From NCBI RefSeq assembly GCF_020882245.1, contig NC_083600.1, positions 16,678,001-16,742,000 on the forward strand: a stretch of 64,000 bases of DNA, in the 5' to 3' direction. Below the pieces are notes generated by a model. The model worked only from the letters and a program-made list of their open reading frames with translations, had not been told where the DNA came from and made no database searches. Both the position numbers and the translations under genes were made by a program. This DNA is from Rhopalosiphum padi (Eukaryota; Arthropoda; Insecta; Hemiptera; Aphididae). Below are positions 39,356 through 51,623 of the stretch, one piece after another; within the stretch, counting starts at the first letter, position 1, and every line of letters begins with the position of its first letter.

Positions 39356-42204
39356 AGTACATATAGGTAGGTATGTCTGGCGCAAACGATCCGTTAAACT
39401 TAACCGGGTTTACGGTATAATATGTGTCGCGAGCGGGCGGTATCCCCTCCGTTACGGGAACACGTATATCCACTGTTACCCTATCGACGCTTTAACCTTG
39501 CTGTACATATTATATAGGCTCGTCGTACGTGCAGCAGTGCACGCCGTTTTCACTTCCTACTACTGATGGCGGATGTAGCAGATCTATTTTAACCGATACA
39601 GGGTAAACACATTATTATACATCGATCGGAGTCAAGTTGATAAATATATTGTATATATTTATATAGAGAGAGAGAGAGAGATCCGAGTCTATACTAACTG
39701 TCTATGCACACTATTTCAACTGTAACTACCGGGTGAGGATGCATTTCGGAACGTGAGGGAATCCGCGTACATCGTCTATTAAATTCTACCACTTCTACCA
39801 CGGGGTTTCGATTCGAAATCGACAAAAATAATAATTGACCAATGATAACAGTAATATTGTTATCATACACGCTACTGTATACCTACAATCTGCATACACA
39901 ACGCAACTATGTAATATTGTATCGAAGGAATATCATAATAACACACCTAGGACGGGTACGAGGTTCACGAACGTCCGGGGAAGATTGGCCTGGAGGTAGT
40001 CTAACGCTTTTTGCAGTTTCTTGCTGTGCTGCAACGGAGTTGTGCCGTCCTTGTCGTAACACTGTCCCGAACACAAGTCGTTGGCGCCGAAAAACATGGT
40101 TATCAACTGTGCACGAGGAAAACAAAATGTAATTTTTAATTGCACATATACCATACAATATCATAAATAATTAATACGCGTGCAGGTATACGTCGATGAC
40201 AGCGCTAAATTAATGGTGTTTAAATAACGTGTTGATTATGACTTATTATATTAGGTCCGGCACTCCAAATACAAAAACACAATTAATTTAGAGGTGTGTC
40301 ACAAAAGTATTGCGCTAATTGAGTAGTAGTAGTAGCAGCTGCTAATTTTCAAAATTGAAAAAGTATTTTTTTTTTTTTGGTGTGCTCGGCCTATTATATT
40401 ATGCACGCATATCGTGTTATTACCTTCCAGTCGTTTTTGAAATCCACGTCCGGGTCTTTTTTCATCTTCTTCACCAAGAACTGCGCCTGCCTGTACGCGT
40501 CGTAGTCGGCCGACACGGGGAAAGCGACGTTCATGTGAGAGTTGGGCGCGAGAAATTCGCCTTTTCCCACGGAATAGCCCTTCAGCCCGGGGTTGAATTC
40601 CTTGAGAATGTTGGGCAGCGTCAGGTAGTTCCGCCACGTAGCTTCGCCGCCTGCGGGTTAGGTTATTACACACAAACGCAATTGGTAAGTATATGTGTTA
40701 TACACACGAACACAACGTTATTACTATTATTATTATCATCGTGTACCTATAGAAGTGTACAACGAAAAAAATCTAAGTCTAACAGTGTTGGACACGTCAT
40801 TATTAATTATATCGTAAAGACATTTCGAAATGGAAAATACGTATTTTACTCAGGGACACATCATTTTAAATTCTATTATAATAATATGTATTCATATTTA
40901 ATATTTACACTTGGGGCCAATAATTTAATTTACGTATTCATCGTACAGGTTGTCGGACATGTTGTCTGGATATTACACTGTAATGGGAACACAACGAATG
41001 TAGAAAAATAAATACAACCCAAATCTAATAAATGTATTTTTAACATATAGTATCCAAGTATAACTAAGATCTACCGAGGTTATGAAAAGTTTAATTATTC
41101 TTGACTATAATTGGCATACCTAAACAAAGCTCGAACATTGTTATCAACAAAGTCAGGCGTGAAAAGGCACCTAGTTCTTAGTAACAATTACAAACCTCGT
41201 TGGGTATTAATTTAAATCCAGTTATACGCTTATACGTATGTCTCAGTCACTCATAATAGTACTTATAGCATGATACAAGGCTGCAGAATAACTAAAAAGT
41301 TCGAATTTCAATATAAATCAGGTATATCCAGTATAAAAATATACGAATGAAAAATATAGTAGCAATGATTTAAAAAAAACTTTTTGTCACTATATAGTCC
41401 TCAACTGCTGTAAAAATTGTTATAAATTATTTAGAACATTCCCACTTTAATATTAGTCAACAGGCTCTTAAAAAATCACTATAATATATTGTACCCATGT
41501 TTATGATATATGCGTATCGATACATTAAATTATTTTTAATGTGGATCGTCCGTACCTGCTGCCCAAGACACTCCTCTGTACTCGATCAACGTTCCCATAG
41601 CGAACTCTTCGAGCGCGCCGTTTCCGGCCACCAGACTGTCACCCATAGCGCCCACCACGTCAATGTCACCGGGCCGGAGCCTGTGCACGCTGGTCGGCCG
41701 GACCGAGCTTCTACCTAGTCCCGGAGACGTCATGTTCTTACACGGGAATGGCATCGATCCTGGAAACGATGGTTGCCTCCTGATACCTGTGGGCCCAGGT
41801 GTCATGACGATGTCTTCGCTCACGGCCGGCGTCTGCAAGAGTAAACGGAAATTACTAATCACAATTAATTTATTGCGTCCGGAAGTCGTTATAACACATA
41901 GGATAAGGAGTAGATCCAACGCGTCTGAGAAATAATTTTTTTTATAATAAGTAATGACAATAACGAACTTATAATAAATACATTTATGCATATTTACATA
42001 GCAGAACTTTCTGTATGTGTTTATACACGGTGTAAATCATCATAATATAATAATATGCATAATGTTATATTTCACATATAAGCGTACCATTCGGACGTTC
42101 CTGCCATTGTTTCTGTTGGGCAAAAGCTGCTGGAAGGTCAGCTTTTGGGCGGTGCACCAGGCGACCGCGCAGAAATATATCAAGACGTAGCTATTGGTCA
42201 ACAT
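34595..42204 (-). CDS. phospholipase B1-like secreted GDSL (SGNH) lipase, 7 coding exons, complete
   Basis: Coding exons in order of transcription are 42204-42088, 41832-41556, 40650-40424, 40106-39947, 36988-36843, 36437-36269 and 34764-34595. Every intron is GT-AG and phases join without a break (1266 nt, 421 residues plus TGA). Residues 1-19 form a signal peptide ending CTA before Gln20. Residues 40-90 are a Pro/Gly/Ser-rich linker. The SGNH core follows: block I GDSL with nucleophile Ser105, block III FFGANDLC (Asn216, Asp217), block V DCFHFSQKGH with Asp354 and His357 as the remaining triad. The context motifs LRPGDIDVVGAMGDS, EYRGVSW and DFTVV.QPF are characteristic of the animal phospholipase B1 family, which hydrolyses acyl esters of phospholipids and lysophospholipids. 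Mammalian PLB1 has four tandem repeats and a C-terminal membrane anchor; this protein has one repeat and no anchor, so it is probably secreted. An in-frame TGA just upstream of ATG 42204 supports the start. Substrate is inferred, not shown. Confidence 0.93.
35884..36186. mobile_element. hAT-like non-autonomous element in lipase intron 6
   Basis: Begins CAGTGGTCTTTAA and ends with the inverse TTGAAGATCACTG, 11 of 13 bases matching. The interior has GTGACCC and GCGACCCC words typical of hAT-derived MITEs. Length about 303 bp, no ORF. No exact 8-bp target duplication is visible, so the insertion is probably old. Confidence 0.6.
36269..36437 (-). CDS. lipase coding exon 6: Asp/His of the catalytic triad
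   Basis: Residues 310-365 plus one base. Acceptor TTTTTTGTAG; opens INSGRYNKKEDFTVVIQPF and ends DCFHFSQKGHAL, with Asp354 and His357. Donor TTAG|GTGGGT, phase 1. Confidence 0.94.
36843..36988 (-). CDS. lipase coding exon 5: cysteine-containing helical region
   Basis: Residues 261-309. Acceptor TTTTCAG; opens DVSVSVRVKRSFMCHMLH, followed by RFFCTCFH, the Cys-rich segment normally found after VPVLDVS in this family. Donor TTG|GTTAGT, phase 0. It is separated from exon 4 by the gene's longest coding-region intron, about 3 kb. Confidence 0.9.
38073..38261 (+). CDS. uncertain ORF nested in lipase intron 4
   Basis: 62-residue frame on the strand opposite the lipase, opening MAFTFVSDTSSFGSSFRMRN and containing YNTPPPSAVRRYIARYNSP. 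GC-rich and CpG-rich, with GCGCGCGC just before the ATG. It could be a small gene or an intronic promoter/CpG block. No splice sites required, no known domain. Confidence 0.18.
   Translation: MAFTFVSDTSSFGSSFRMRNAFRGDSIYTMCYNTPPPSAVRRYIARYNSPLSRRDFKTPTSR
38703..38717. repeat. (GA)n microsatellite
   Basis: AGAGAGAGAGAGAGA in lipase intron 4. A second similar GA run lies at 39665-39681 in the same intron. Confidence 0.95.
39101..39126. repeat. (AAT)n microsatellite
   Basis: TGATAATAATAATAATAATA tract in lipase intron 4. Confidence 0.95.
39318..39353. repeat. (CA)18 microsatellite in an intron
   Basis: Uninterrupted CA dinucleotide run inside lipase intron 4. Confidence 0.97.
39665..39681. 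repeat. (GA)n microsatellite
   Basis: AGAGAGAGAGAGAGAGA following a TATATAT stretch. Confidence 0.95.
39947..40106 (-). CDS. lipase coding exon 4: GxND oxyanion block
   Basis: Residues 208-260 plus one base. Acceptor GTGCACAG; opens LITMFFGANDLCSGQCYDK, with Asn216 and Asp217 of block III and cysteines 219 and 223. Ends VNLVPVL at donor CTAG|GTGTGT, phase 1; the split codon becomes Asp261, giving the family motif VPVLDVS. Confidence 0.94.
40424..40650 (-). CDS. lipase coding exon 3: block II region
   Basis: Residues 132-207. Acceptor AACCCGCAG; opens GGEATWRNYLTLPNILKEFN and ends with FKNDWK at donor AAG|GTAATA, phase 0. The paired glycines after TSW-type sequence are the block II region of SGNH lipases. 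A 218-residue plus-strand frame runs antisense across this exon and is a shadow. Confidence 0.93.
41556..41832 (-). CDS. lipase coding exon 2: linker and GDSL nucleophile block
   Basis: Residues 40-131 plus one base. Acceptor TTGCAG precedes ACG CCG. The first half is low-complexity, with a sequon at Asn72 (NMT). The second half carries GAMGDSLVAGNGA with catalytic Ser105 and the family motif IEYRGVSW. Donor CAG|GTACGG, phase 1. Confidence 0.92.
42088..42204 (-). CDS. lipase coding exon 1: start codon and signal peptide
   Basis: Encodes residues 1-39. It opens with MLTNSYVLIYFCAVAWCTA, a short hydrophobic secretion signal, and ends after Met39 at donor GTACGC (42087-42082), phase 0. A plausible 5' leader segment precedes it, bounded by acceptor TTGTTACAG ending at 42269. 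Confidence 0.88.
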
Positions 42205-42268
42205 CGCTTCGTTTGATGGCGTCGTTCATCGTGGGTCACTTCGTTCGTAAGTCCATTTTCTAACTTAG
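42191..42268 (-). promoter_or_regulatory. probable 5' leader segment of lipase with two upstream ORFs
   Basis: Acceptor-like TTTGTTACAG ends at 42269, so a leader exon probably starts at 42268 and continues into coding exon 1. It holds two upstream ATGs. uORF1 is 42256-42236 (6 codons plus TGA). uORF2 is 42229-42191 (12 codons plus TAG); it runs past the main ATG at 42204 in another frame. Ribosomes initiating at uORF2 would miss the lipase start, so translation may be restrained. The leader boundary is inferred. Confidence 0.5.
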
Positions 42269-42269
42269 C

Positions 42270-45200
42270 TGTAACAAATTAAATGACTACCGATTAAAAA
42301 AATGATTGTAATAATAATAAGCAAATAAACTTCATAATTATAATATTATATAGATAATAATCGCATAATAATATTATAATAAATTATTAAAACTGCGTTA
42401 GATTCATCAACGACTACTAAGTTTGTGTCTCGCTTATCATCACGATAAAACACTTTTGAGACGACAGCGGTTTAACAAACACAAAGCGTATTTATTATAA
42501 TTATATAATTATTATTTATTATGTCGTATGCGTCGCACGTTTCGTATACAAGAATACAAACTTTATTTCGTTCTCTTTCGTTTTAGACAGACAACAGATG
42601 ACTGGAGTAGAATAATATATTATGTGTGTCAAGTTTATGTTATTACTTATTATACACTATAGGCATTATTGTCGCATATGGGTGATTATGTGCGTGTTAC
42701 CTCTCCGGTTAAATATATATTATTATCTCGTCGAACGTCGTCGCCGCCGTGTTTCGTCACGGTTGCCGGTAGTATAACATTATTATTATGTGTTGTATTT
42801 ATTTAGTTGTGAAAGATGGGTTTATTCTACGTGTATTTACTCTTTTGTACACAGTCGACAATCGTCAATCCAATACTAAAAATCTCAAAAAAAAAAACCA
42901 TGGAAATAATACATAGCACGCCGGGCGTGAGTTGTTCAGATCGTTGCCAAATAATTACATTTAATTGTGTCGCAGTCGTCGTGAAATACACACTCGCGCG
43001 TTATTACAACAAGAAAACGCATTTTTTTTATTTTATTTTATAATATATCATATATGAACGACGCGGGCTCGAAGCGAGGAGACAAAAGGCGACTGCGTAA
43101 CGCGCGTCCCACTCGGTTCGTTCCAATTCCAAATTCTGATTCCATTCGTGTATTTGTAATTTTCAGGTATAGGTATTATACATCATTACATTATCAAACT
43201 GTTTTGGCGTCGCATATTCGGTCGGCTTACGCGTGGGTTAAAATCAAAGTGTTCATAATATTTTATTTGACGTGGGAAAAAGTCGTCAAAACTCTGTCAT
43301 GTGTCAAAAGTCAACGGTTGGGTCGACGTTATCATTCGTACTTTAATATTTGTATGAATTTATCACAGAGATAGAAACATCGGTAAAAAGATAAATATTT
43401 TTTTTCTTATATAAATTACATAAATAGTACACAACAATTTCTGAAAATATATTTGTTTTAAAGTTGAAAGGGTAAAATAGACGGTTTAAGACATTCTTTC
43501 TACTCCACGAAGAAATTGGACTGATTTATCCCAAAAATTAATAGCTAGGAACACTGTGGATTTGCATATGCGTCATTTAAATATATCTTGATTAATAATA
43601 TTTGTATAAGCAGACAATCTATTTATCGATTCCGTTTCGTTTCAGTCAAAAACCTTTTCAATTGTTTATTGTCAAAAGTAAACAGTATTTTTTTTTTTTA
43701 GTAAATAAACCTGAACCGTACTCTTATATTCATTTCTACATTTACATAAAATATAGTTTTATTAGCTTAAATTAAAAAATATGAAATGATATCCAATGAT
43801 AATATTTATTTAATTATCTATAACTAATGGTAACCTTATTTATAAACAAAAAAATATTCGATTTTCAAGACCTAAAACAAAATTTATGTGTGAACTTGAT
43901 TGATATAACTTTTATTGAAAACGGTCTAGTAATTTTTGTGCCTTTAAAACATAAATTTATATAATTTGTATAATATAATATAGGTAATAATATTATATTC
44001 GGTTACAATTTGTCCTGAACCCATAGCATTGTCGTATTTTGTCGGAACCGGTCTGCGTACATGTACCAAACCTCACGGGGTTATGTAGGTACCTATTGCT
44101 ATTGTACCGCAGTATAACATTTTATAGGCATAAATAGCAATGGTTGAATGGCACATTAATCGAGTGCCGTTAAATGTTGTCGAAGATATTAAAAAAAAAA
44201 TAAAAAAAAAAATAAATAAATAAAAACAAAACACGTTCACTTGTCAAACGTCGCGTACCTCCACCGCCGTCGGGGTCGAGATTCGCACGCACACAGAAAA
44301 CCGCAAGCTTTCTAATGAGTTTTCTAAGGTCGTAAAAATAAATAAAAATAAACGAAACACCGATTGCCATTAATATATAGTCGAATTACTCGGACTATCG
44401 GAGACGAACCACGAGAGCCCGTCGGGCCCGGAGACGTCGACGAACGTATACAATATTACATACATTATACAGAGTGACAATTTCTTTTCTGTCGTCGATT
44501 GGATATGAATAATATTATTAAGATTTTTTGTATTATGTTTATTTAATGTTTTTTTTATTCAGATTTTTAGAACAAAAATTACACGATTATTGAATCAATA
44601 AGACCAACGATTTTGCGAAATCTACGGTTTACGACAATGACTAAAAACAAATCATCCTATACCGAGAGTGCACAGTAGTTGGTACGCAGAAAACCACAAT
44701 AGTACACTGCAATAACAGTCAACAATGATAAATATAATATTATTATAACAGTCACCTCCGCTGTATCACCTAATTGGATTTCATTAATCGTTATAACTTA
44801 TAGTATACCTATACCTACCAATTACTAATATATACACGTATAGTACAACCATAAAACGAAACTCGAAGACAAATATATATATCAATATGCCATAGACAAA
44901 TTACGCGCGTTGTAAAAAAAATTGCACTTAACCTAACCAGCGCGTGAGAACCTAAGCATGCGGTCCGTGTATAATGTATAATAATCATTACCACGGGCGT
45001 GTGTCTATGCGCACTACTACGTAACAGCGGCGGTTATCTTCCGTCTGGTGGCGGCGACAAACTACGGCAATGTCAATCATTTTTATCATCGGATGCCGAG
45101 TATCTCTACACTAAAATAACAGCTATTGTACGTTAACGGTTATCATTTTTTTGTTTTGTTCACAGAGCCATCGAGTTGCTGAAAAAATCTACGTTAACTT

Positions 45201-48200
45201 TAAAACATGGTCCATAATAATATCGATTTTAAATCAAAAATATTACAAACCATAATTTAAATATGGCGCGTCTAATAACAGTGAATTTGATCTGATTTAA
45301 ATGTGTTCACAGCCCACGAATACCTAGATCAGTCTCACAGAATCCTAGGGCTCCGCGGATCACAGTGTGAGAACCACCGTTATACGTCATTATACGTACA
45401 CTGCTGTATTATGTTTATGTACTATTGATAAAGATCATCGCGTAGCATTGTAATCACGTTTGTGGTTTTGATATCGGATTGAATTTTATCCACCGGAGAC
45501 ATTGCAGTCACGGCGGCGCTTATAGTAATAATGACATTGTACGGCACATATTATTATTATTATTATAGAACGATTTATTCGCGTTTTCGAATTTCACGAG
45601 CAGCCAACATCCATCCGATCGATTCACGACATTAGTTAAAAAAAAAAAACCAAACACAGAATACTGCAGATACCTATTGAATTTGCCGATTTCCGTTGTA
45701 CCTATATCCGCATATATATGATATATATTATCAGGTATTTATAATAATATAATTTACTTGAACACCTGCATGTGTATATGTCACAGATTATAACCGCATT
45801 ACATTATAATACGCGCACACATATAACGCATCGGATCAGAAACAGGATTTTCATTCCCCCGCCGAGTTTACCGGAAGTGGAATCGGTATGTACATACACA
45901 AACGGGCCATAAATATTATCGGACCGATACTTTCCAAACGTAAACATATTTTAGTAAGGCCAAATATATATAAATGCGCGAAAATATTATTGCGGCGCAC
46001 GCGTACAATATCACCATATATAATATACGCGCTCGCACACGTCGATAATAAAATTATAATTACGGTTTTGATGCGTAGTATGGCCTGTGGCCAATACGCT
46101 ATACATCACGTAGTTTATACCTATAAACAGTGGATTCGTTTGCGTGAGAGACTGCAGTAGCAGTAGCAGACAAAATTTTCGGCGTTTATACTATCTATAT
46201 ATTACGTTTCATCACTTTTAAAACAAGCGATTATTATTATTATGATTCCATCGATATTGAAAAAAAACCATATGGAAATATTGCGTTAGGTGTTAAAATA
46301 ATTTTGAATATTATGCGTGATCCTAGTATTGTATCGTATATTCGTATATAGTCAGAATGAAAAGCTCTCTCCGTATAGACTTATATAATTGGCTGTACTA
46401 TACGCCCTTCATTTGCAATATTTCAGCCGCATCATTAAAATAATGTTACAACGTCTTCGACTAAATAAATGTTTTCTGCCACGATTCCTATCGTATGCTC
46501 TTCCATTAACACCACTATTTAACCTCGAGACGACGCGATGCGAATTTCTTTTATAGTTCCAATTTATGTCTCATCGTTAAATCGTAAAAAATGTTTTTTT
46601 CTGATCACTGATCGTTTTCAGACTTAATGATTTGAATATCTATCCTAATTATATGAATTATAAATTCGATAGGTACATGGTTGATATGCAACGTATAATA
46701 GATCACATAGCGTTTTAATTTCAATCTATGCAGTAGGTAGTAGGTACATGACGTGTCGTATAATATTACATATACTTATATAATATGTATATGCACAAAC
46801 GAAACTCGCTAAACTCGTTGAAAATAGATGTATATATTTATACATATTATATTTACGAATTCGGTGGTCCAGTAAATGTTTAATATTGTATCGGAATGTG
46901 TAGTGTAATTATTATGGAGTGTTAATTTATGCAAACGACGTTATGCGATGTATATACGTTTGGAAAGTTTTGCGCCACGAATTCCCGAAAATATCGCGAC
47001 TCGAAGTATGGCCCGGGGGTGGCTAGGAATTAAGTAGTTTGCGCGGATATGGTTTATCGTGTACATTTTAATTATCATTGTAAGAATATTATATTCATTG
47101 CGCTGCAGTGATACTACTGTATATTATACTATTTATACTGTATTTATATATCATCATGGTGCGCGTAGGTATCTGCTGTCACGTGTGTATATAAACCTTT
47201 GAAATGCGCTAGCCATACCTACTTATACATATGCTCGTCGGGTTATATTATGTAGCTACGACGTCCGACCGGTTGGTCTGTTTAAAAAGATAATAATAAT
47301 AATTGTGATAATTTGTTGGATCGCGGTTACGTAAACGATGACCCGGCGAAACCAGATCACTGCGTCGCCGGCACACACACGTTATATTACTTATATTATA
47401 GGTATAATATATATTATATGCACGCCGCCACCGCACCGCACATTATATATATATATGTATATAAATCGGTGTAAGAAAAGCAGTTATTGTATAATTGCAC
47501 GCGTTTACCGGTAAATTCGCATATGAAATCGTATATAAATATATTTTTTTTGTGTCTGTCACTCGTTGAGCAATGCGCTGTAAACGAGCGCAAACTCGAT
47601 TTGGTCATAATTGATACGTATAATTATATGATTATGATTATTATATTATGCACCAGGAGAAGTGGTGGGTAGGTATTCGCTACAATGACGAAAATGAAAA
47701 GCGACATATCACGAAATTGTCGCATCCGTATAGCGCACCCAAACGTATTTTACAATACAATACGCGCATAATTTGATGCGGCTTTAGGATACCGCACGCA
47801 GATTGAAATTAATAATAATAATAATAATATCAATAAGGAAAAAACCGGAATATAAGAAATATCAAATAATGTGTGCTTTTCATTTTTTCACTTTCTATCC
47901 GGTTGTCCGACGAATTATATTATATGTCAGCTGTTCCATGGCAGATGGCCATGGCGATTATCCTATAGGGTTCTTATTCACCGCCAAACGATGATCATTG
48001 ATCAATATATATTCCCCTTTACACCGATAAGGGGAGGGGTACTGAAGGAAAAACGGGTTTTGGCTGGCTGTATACGTATAATGGTAAGTCCATATTATGC
48101 TATGTCCGTCGTTGCAGCTATATATTATGTTATGGTGGTGCATATATCATGCATGTTATATTATTTTTTGTTTCAACATTTTATCCACCGAAACCGGTTC

Positions 48201-49440
48201 GTTCGAGTGATTAAAAATCGAGAGTAGGTATAATATAGTATATAGTAGATTGTTAGAAAAAAAAATCGGAAACGAAGGGAAACTAAAAATAAAAGTCCTC
48301 AATATTGATTCCCACGCCTAACTTTTATAATACCGTAGTGGTTGTAAACAGCGCATATAATTAGATATTATACCAGCTCGAAGAGCTTTTAAGTTGTAAC
48401 GATTATCGTTGACCCAATCTGCATAATATGTCTATCCCGTATTCGTCATAAATACTGTATTAGTGGGTGTGGTAATAGAGTTTTTAGATTCCGGATCGCG
48501 GAAGACGTTTCGCTTTTTACGTTTTTATATACACGCGTAAACATAAATTATAGAAAAAATGTACATCGCATGGGTATGCGGTTCGGCCAATCGTTTTAAT
48601 AATAATAGTAAATCATTACATTATTATGGGCTGCGGTGTACAGGTTAACACTATATCGGCAGTCATGACATATTAACAATTGATTGTATACGCGGTGCAT
48701 ATATAATAACGCATTCTTTATGTAATAATTAAATTAAAATACAATTTTACATTAGAAAGGTTATGCGCACTATGTGTGTTATACTGCCGGCGATTCTCGA
48801 TTCCGATTTGCACTCGTGATTTCTATTACGGCGGATCTTGATAACTGCATTATTATATTGTTGTATATATAGTTGCGCGATTTCCCACGGACGTGATTTG
48901 GCACGGCAAAACGTCGTTGAATATTCGATAATAATTTATTGTTATGATAAAAAAAAACCAACTACTGTAATGCTCAAACGCCAAAGGATAAGTACGCGTT
49001 GAACGTTGTATACTTGTATGCAACGGCATCCATAGTATATCACGATCGCATCGTCGAGGAAACAAATTTCTTTTCGTACCAGTATTTGAGCCATATAATA
49101 TATAATAATACACAAAAAAAAAAAAAAAGTAAGAGCCAATTTCGAGGCGACCGAGGAAATTATGACGAACAAAAGAACGGTCTGACAGACGAGTTCAAAA
49201 CCTTATAGACACACACACTCCGGAACTGCACGATTTGCATGTGCAATAGTGAGATAAGACTTGAAAATTATTCGCAACGACGGCAAGTATTTATATAATA
49301 ATGTTAGGCGAGTGAGACGATAATTTATTTTATTATATTCTTATAATACATATTATATTGATAAATAATAATAGGTGCGGGTGGTAAGAGTTAAAAAAAT
49401 ATATTAAAATTAACTCATGCACGAAAACCGCTGTGCGAGT
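42270..49440. other. upstream region of the lipase, CpG-enriched patches, no confirmed gene
   Basis: Likely first intron or promoter of the lipase. CpG patches lie at 42710-42770, 42910-43350, 44240-44450 and 45000-45060. Frames here, such as 43054-43374 plus and 44170-44370 minus, could be exons in principle (both meet GT dinucleotides at donor-like sites), but none joins to another exon. Confidence 0.4.
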
Positions 49441-49446
49441 ACTTAC

Positions 49447-49560
49447 CAGATCGAGATCGCAGCCGGCCATGACGCGTGGTCCCCGCGATGAGAGTCGAAC
49501 GGTAAATAACGTCGTCGGCGAAGAGATAGCGGCGCACAGGTAACAGATACTATAACAGAC
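49447..49560 (-). promoter_or_regulatory. candidate first (leader) exon on minus strand with consensus donor
   Basis: A CTG|GTAAGT donor occupies 49446-49441. It is preceded by CpG-rich sequence including ATG GCC GGC TGC GAT CTC GAT CTG (ATG at 49470-49468). Joined to the lipase leader acceptor at 42268, this frame would stop after two codons, making another short upstream ORF. The 5' boundary is unknown. Linking it to the lipase is inference; it could belong to another transcript. Confidence 0.3.
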
Positions 49561-50060
49561 TCGTACTCACACTCACAAATATTGTGGTCGGGCGGGGTGG
49601 GCGAAGGGGCGGCGCCGACGGACTTTTACGGTACGCAGAGGGGCTTGGAGTGTGCGCGTGCGCCGGTCGCCCGACGCCGGCCGGTCAGTCAGAGCGATTG
49701 GACGGGCAATTATTACGAGTGGAAAAAAAAATACCTCCGTATAATTATTATTATAGGAATAATCATGATAAATGACGATTAAACATTTATGATAATAAAA
49801 ACTAATGGCATATGAATTCGCTGCCGCCGAACCGGGTCGTCGCGTCTGCAACGGCGGTGGCGGTTGCGAGCAGCTAGTGGTTTCGACCCGCGGGGTGCGG
49901 TTCGACCGGGCGCGCGTACACGTTGGACTTCCGGCAATCCAGTAAAGGATAAATCGTGTTTGCGCGTCGCGAGAGGAGTTCGTTTTACTCGCACACACAC
50001 GCGCGCGCGTACACGGGTTATAGCTCTTTTCTCGTTCGCGCCATAACGTCCTCTGGTCGA
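49560..50060. promoter_or_regulatory. CpG-rich, promoter-like island
   Basis: This block stands out against its AT-rich surroundings by dense CG dinucleotides, including a CACACACGCGCGCGCG run near 49990-50008 and repeated CGCGC/GCCGG words. Long open frames on both strands (to 189 residues on minus) are explained by the local lack of TA-containing stops and resemble no protein I know. It lies just upstream of the minus-strand donor at 49446. Confidence 0.35.
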
Positions 50061-51623
50061 AATTCAGAACCGACAATACCGCAATTGCGTCGTTGAAATA
50101 AACCGCGAATGCAGAAGACCAAAAAAACAAAATAATAATCACTTAACCCAGTTTAATATTCTCGCAAAACATTGTGTAAAAAACGTATCATGGTTATTAA
50201 CAAATTAATAATTACAATCGTGAATGGGTCATGGATAATATTAAAGTAAACATAATATTATGATATGTATAAGTTGTCGGCAATCATTATTCTTGCGTCG
50301 GTAACGACACGTGGCACCAATATAAAATATGTTACTTAACTATCCACCGAATGTTATCAACCGCGGGAGGAATGAAGTTGACGCAATAACTACGATTTAA
50401 ACCAGTCAAGTCTTTACCATAAGTCGATGTTTAAAAGTTGTAAAACGAATTAATTCTAAAAACTTTCGCCAAATATGCTATCACGTATATATCGACCACA
50501 ATATTATCGCAGAGCGAAGGCCGAAAACCGTCACCGAAATGGCCGTATATAATGAGACTCAAAACCATGTATAATAAATAAATTAAATAAATGATAGAGC
50601 ATGGTGCTCTATAATAAATGCGAGTGACGAAGTTCTATGATCGGAATAACGGTCAAATGAGGTTAGTTATCGATCTGACTACATGTATGTACCTACTATA
50701 TGTAGTCTATATTCTATAAGGTTACCTTTCTGCAATGCAATCGTATTAAATGTTTAAAACCAATCATAAAAAAAATGTAACTATTAACATAGCTATACAC
50801 AGAGAAATTAATTTATTATAGTATCTTTTCTAAAAATCTTAAAAACACGGTAATACTGCAATATAGATACGAATCAACTTCCCGAGTTAAATAAATCACC
50901 AGGTTCACACTATATTATAATATAATATACTATATAGTACAATGTCTCCGTAGTTTTTGCATCAATTATTTTTAAATGTTTTTCCTATCCTTTTAGGGAT
51001 CTTTGGCTTGAAAACATGAAACAATAGTTTAAATAAAGGACACTTCGATACCTCTATTTTGACAGTTCGTCCACCAGTAGATATTACTACAAGTGCGCCT
51101 ATGTAAAGTGTAAATAAGAATTATTTTACTACTAATAAGTTCAAAGAAACTCATGATTGTTGGCTACCAATACACTATATTACGATATAAAAAAAGTTCA
51201 CTACTATCCGAGTCAATTTTAAACGCAAACGCTACAACAACACTCTCAAAATCTCAAGCGTTTCCGTTAAATCTGCCTGTGACATGGTAATTTACATTTT
51301 TTGACCTATGAGTTGACTCGTGTACACATGATAGTTGTATCAGTATTGTAGTCAGTATTCTGTTTACATTATTTTTTAAATTTATAATACATCATGTTCA
51401 TTTTACAGTAGAATAAACTAAAAATGTTTTACCGACTAGAAAGTGTAAATGATATGAAAACAGAAATAGTAGCACTAAAAATAACATTAACGGGAAATTA
51501 TCGTATCACTACAGTAATTATAATATTGTGCAATATCAAATAGTAAAAATACGTGAAACGTGCAATATTCATATATGATATTCACAATACTATTATATTA
51601 TTATGTATAGGCGCTTTACTTAC

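Noticed and set aside
40299..40673. 124-residue minus-strand ORF over lipase exon 3
   Set aside because: Wrong frame relative to the spliced lipase; it reads through the intron.
40355..41011. 218-residue plus-strand ORF, the longest in the window
   Set aside because: It runs antisense across lipase exon 3 and into AT-rich intron; its sequence has no domain character outside the exon's shadow.
44170..44370. Minus-strand frame reaching a GTACGC donor-like site
   Set aside because: Joining it to the lipase leader in its phase hits a stop after 23 codons; its downstream half is poly-Phe noise.
45888..46160. 90-residue plus-strand ORF ending RLRERLQ
   Set aside because: Fair composition but no splice signals, no known domain and Ile/Tyr-rich middle; too weak to list.
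47871..48227. 118-residue plus-strand ORF
   Set aside because: Tyr/Ile/Met-rich noise from AT-rich sequence and no motif, splice partner or promoter.
49573..50142. 189-residue minus-strand ORF
   Set aside because: CpG-rich island with few stops by composition; repetitive Arg/Pro/Thr content, overlapping frames on both strands, no splice or domain support.
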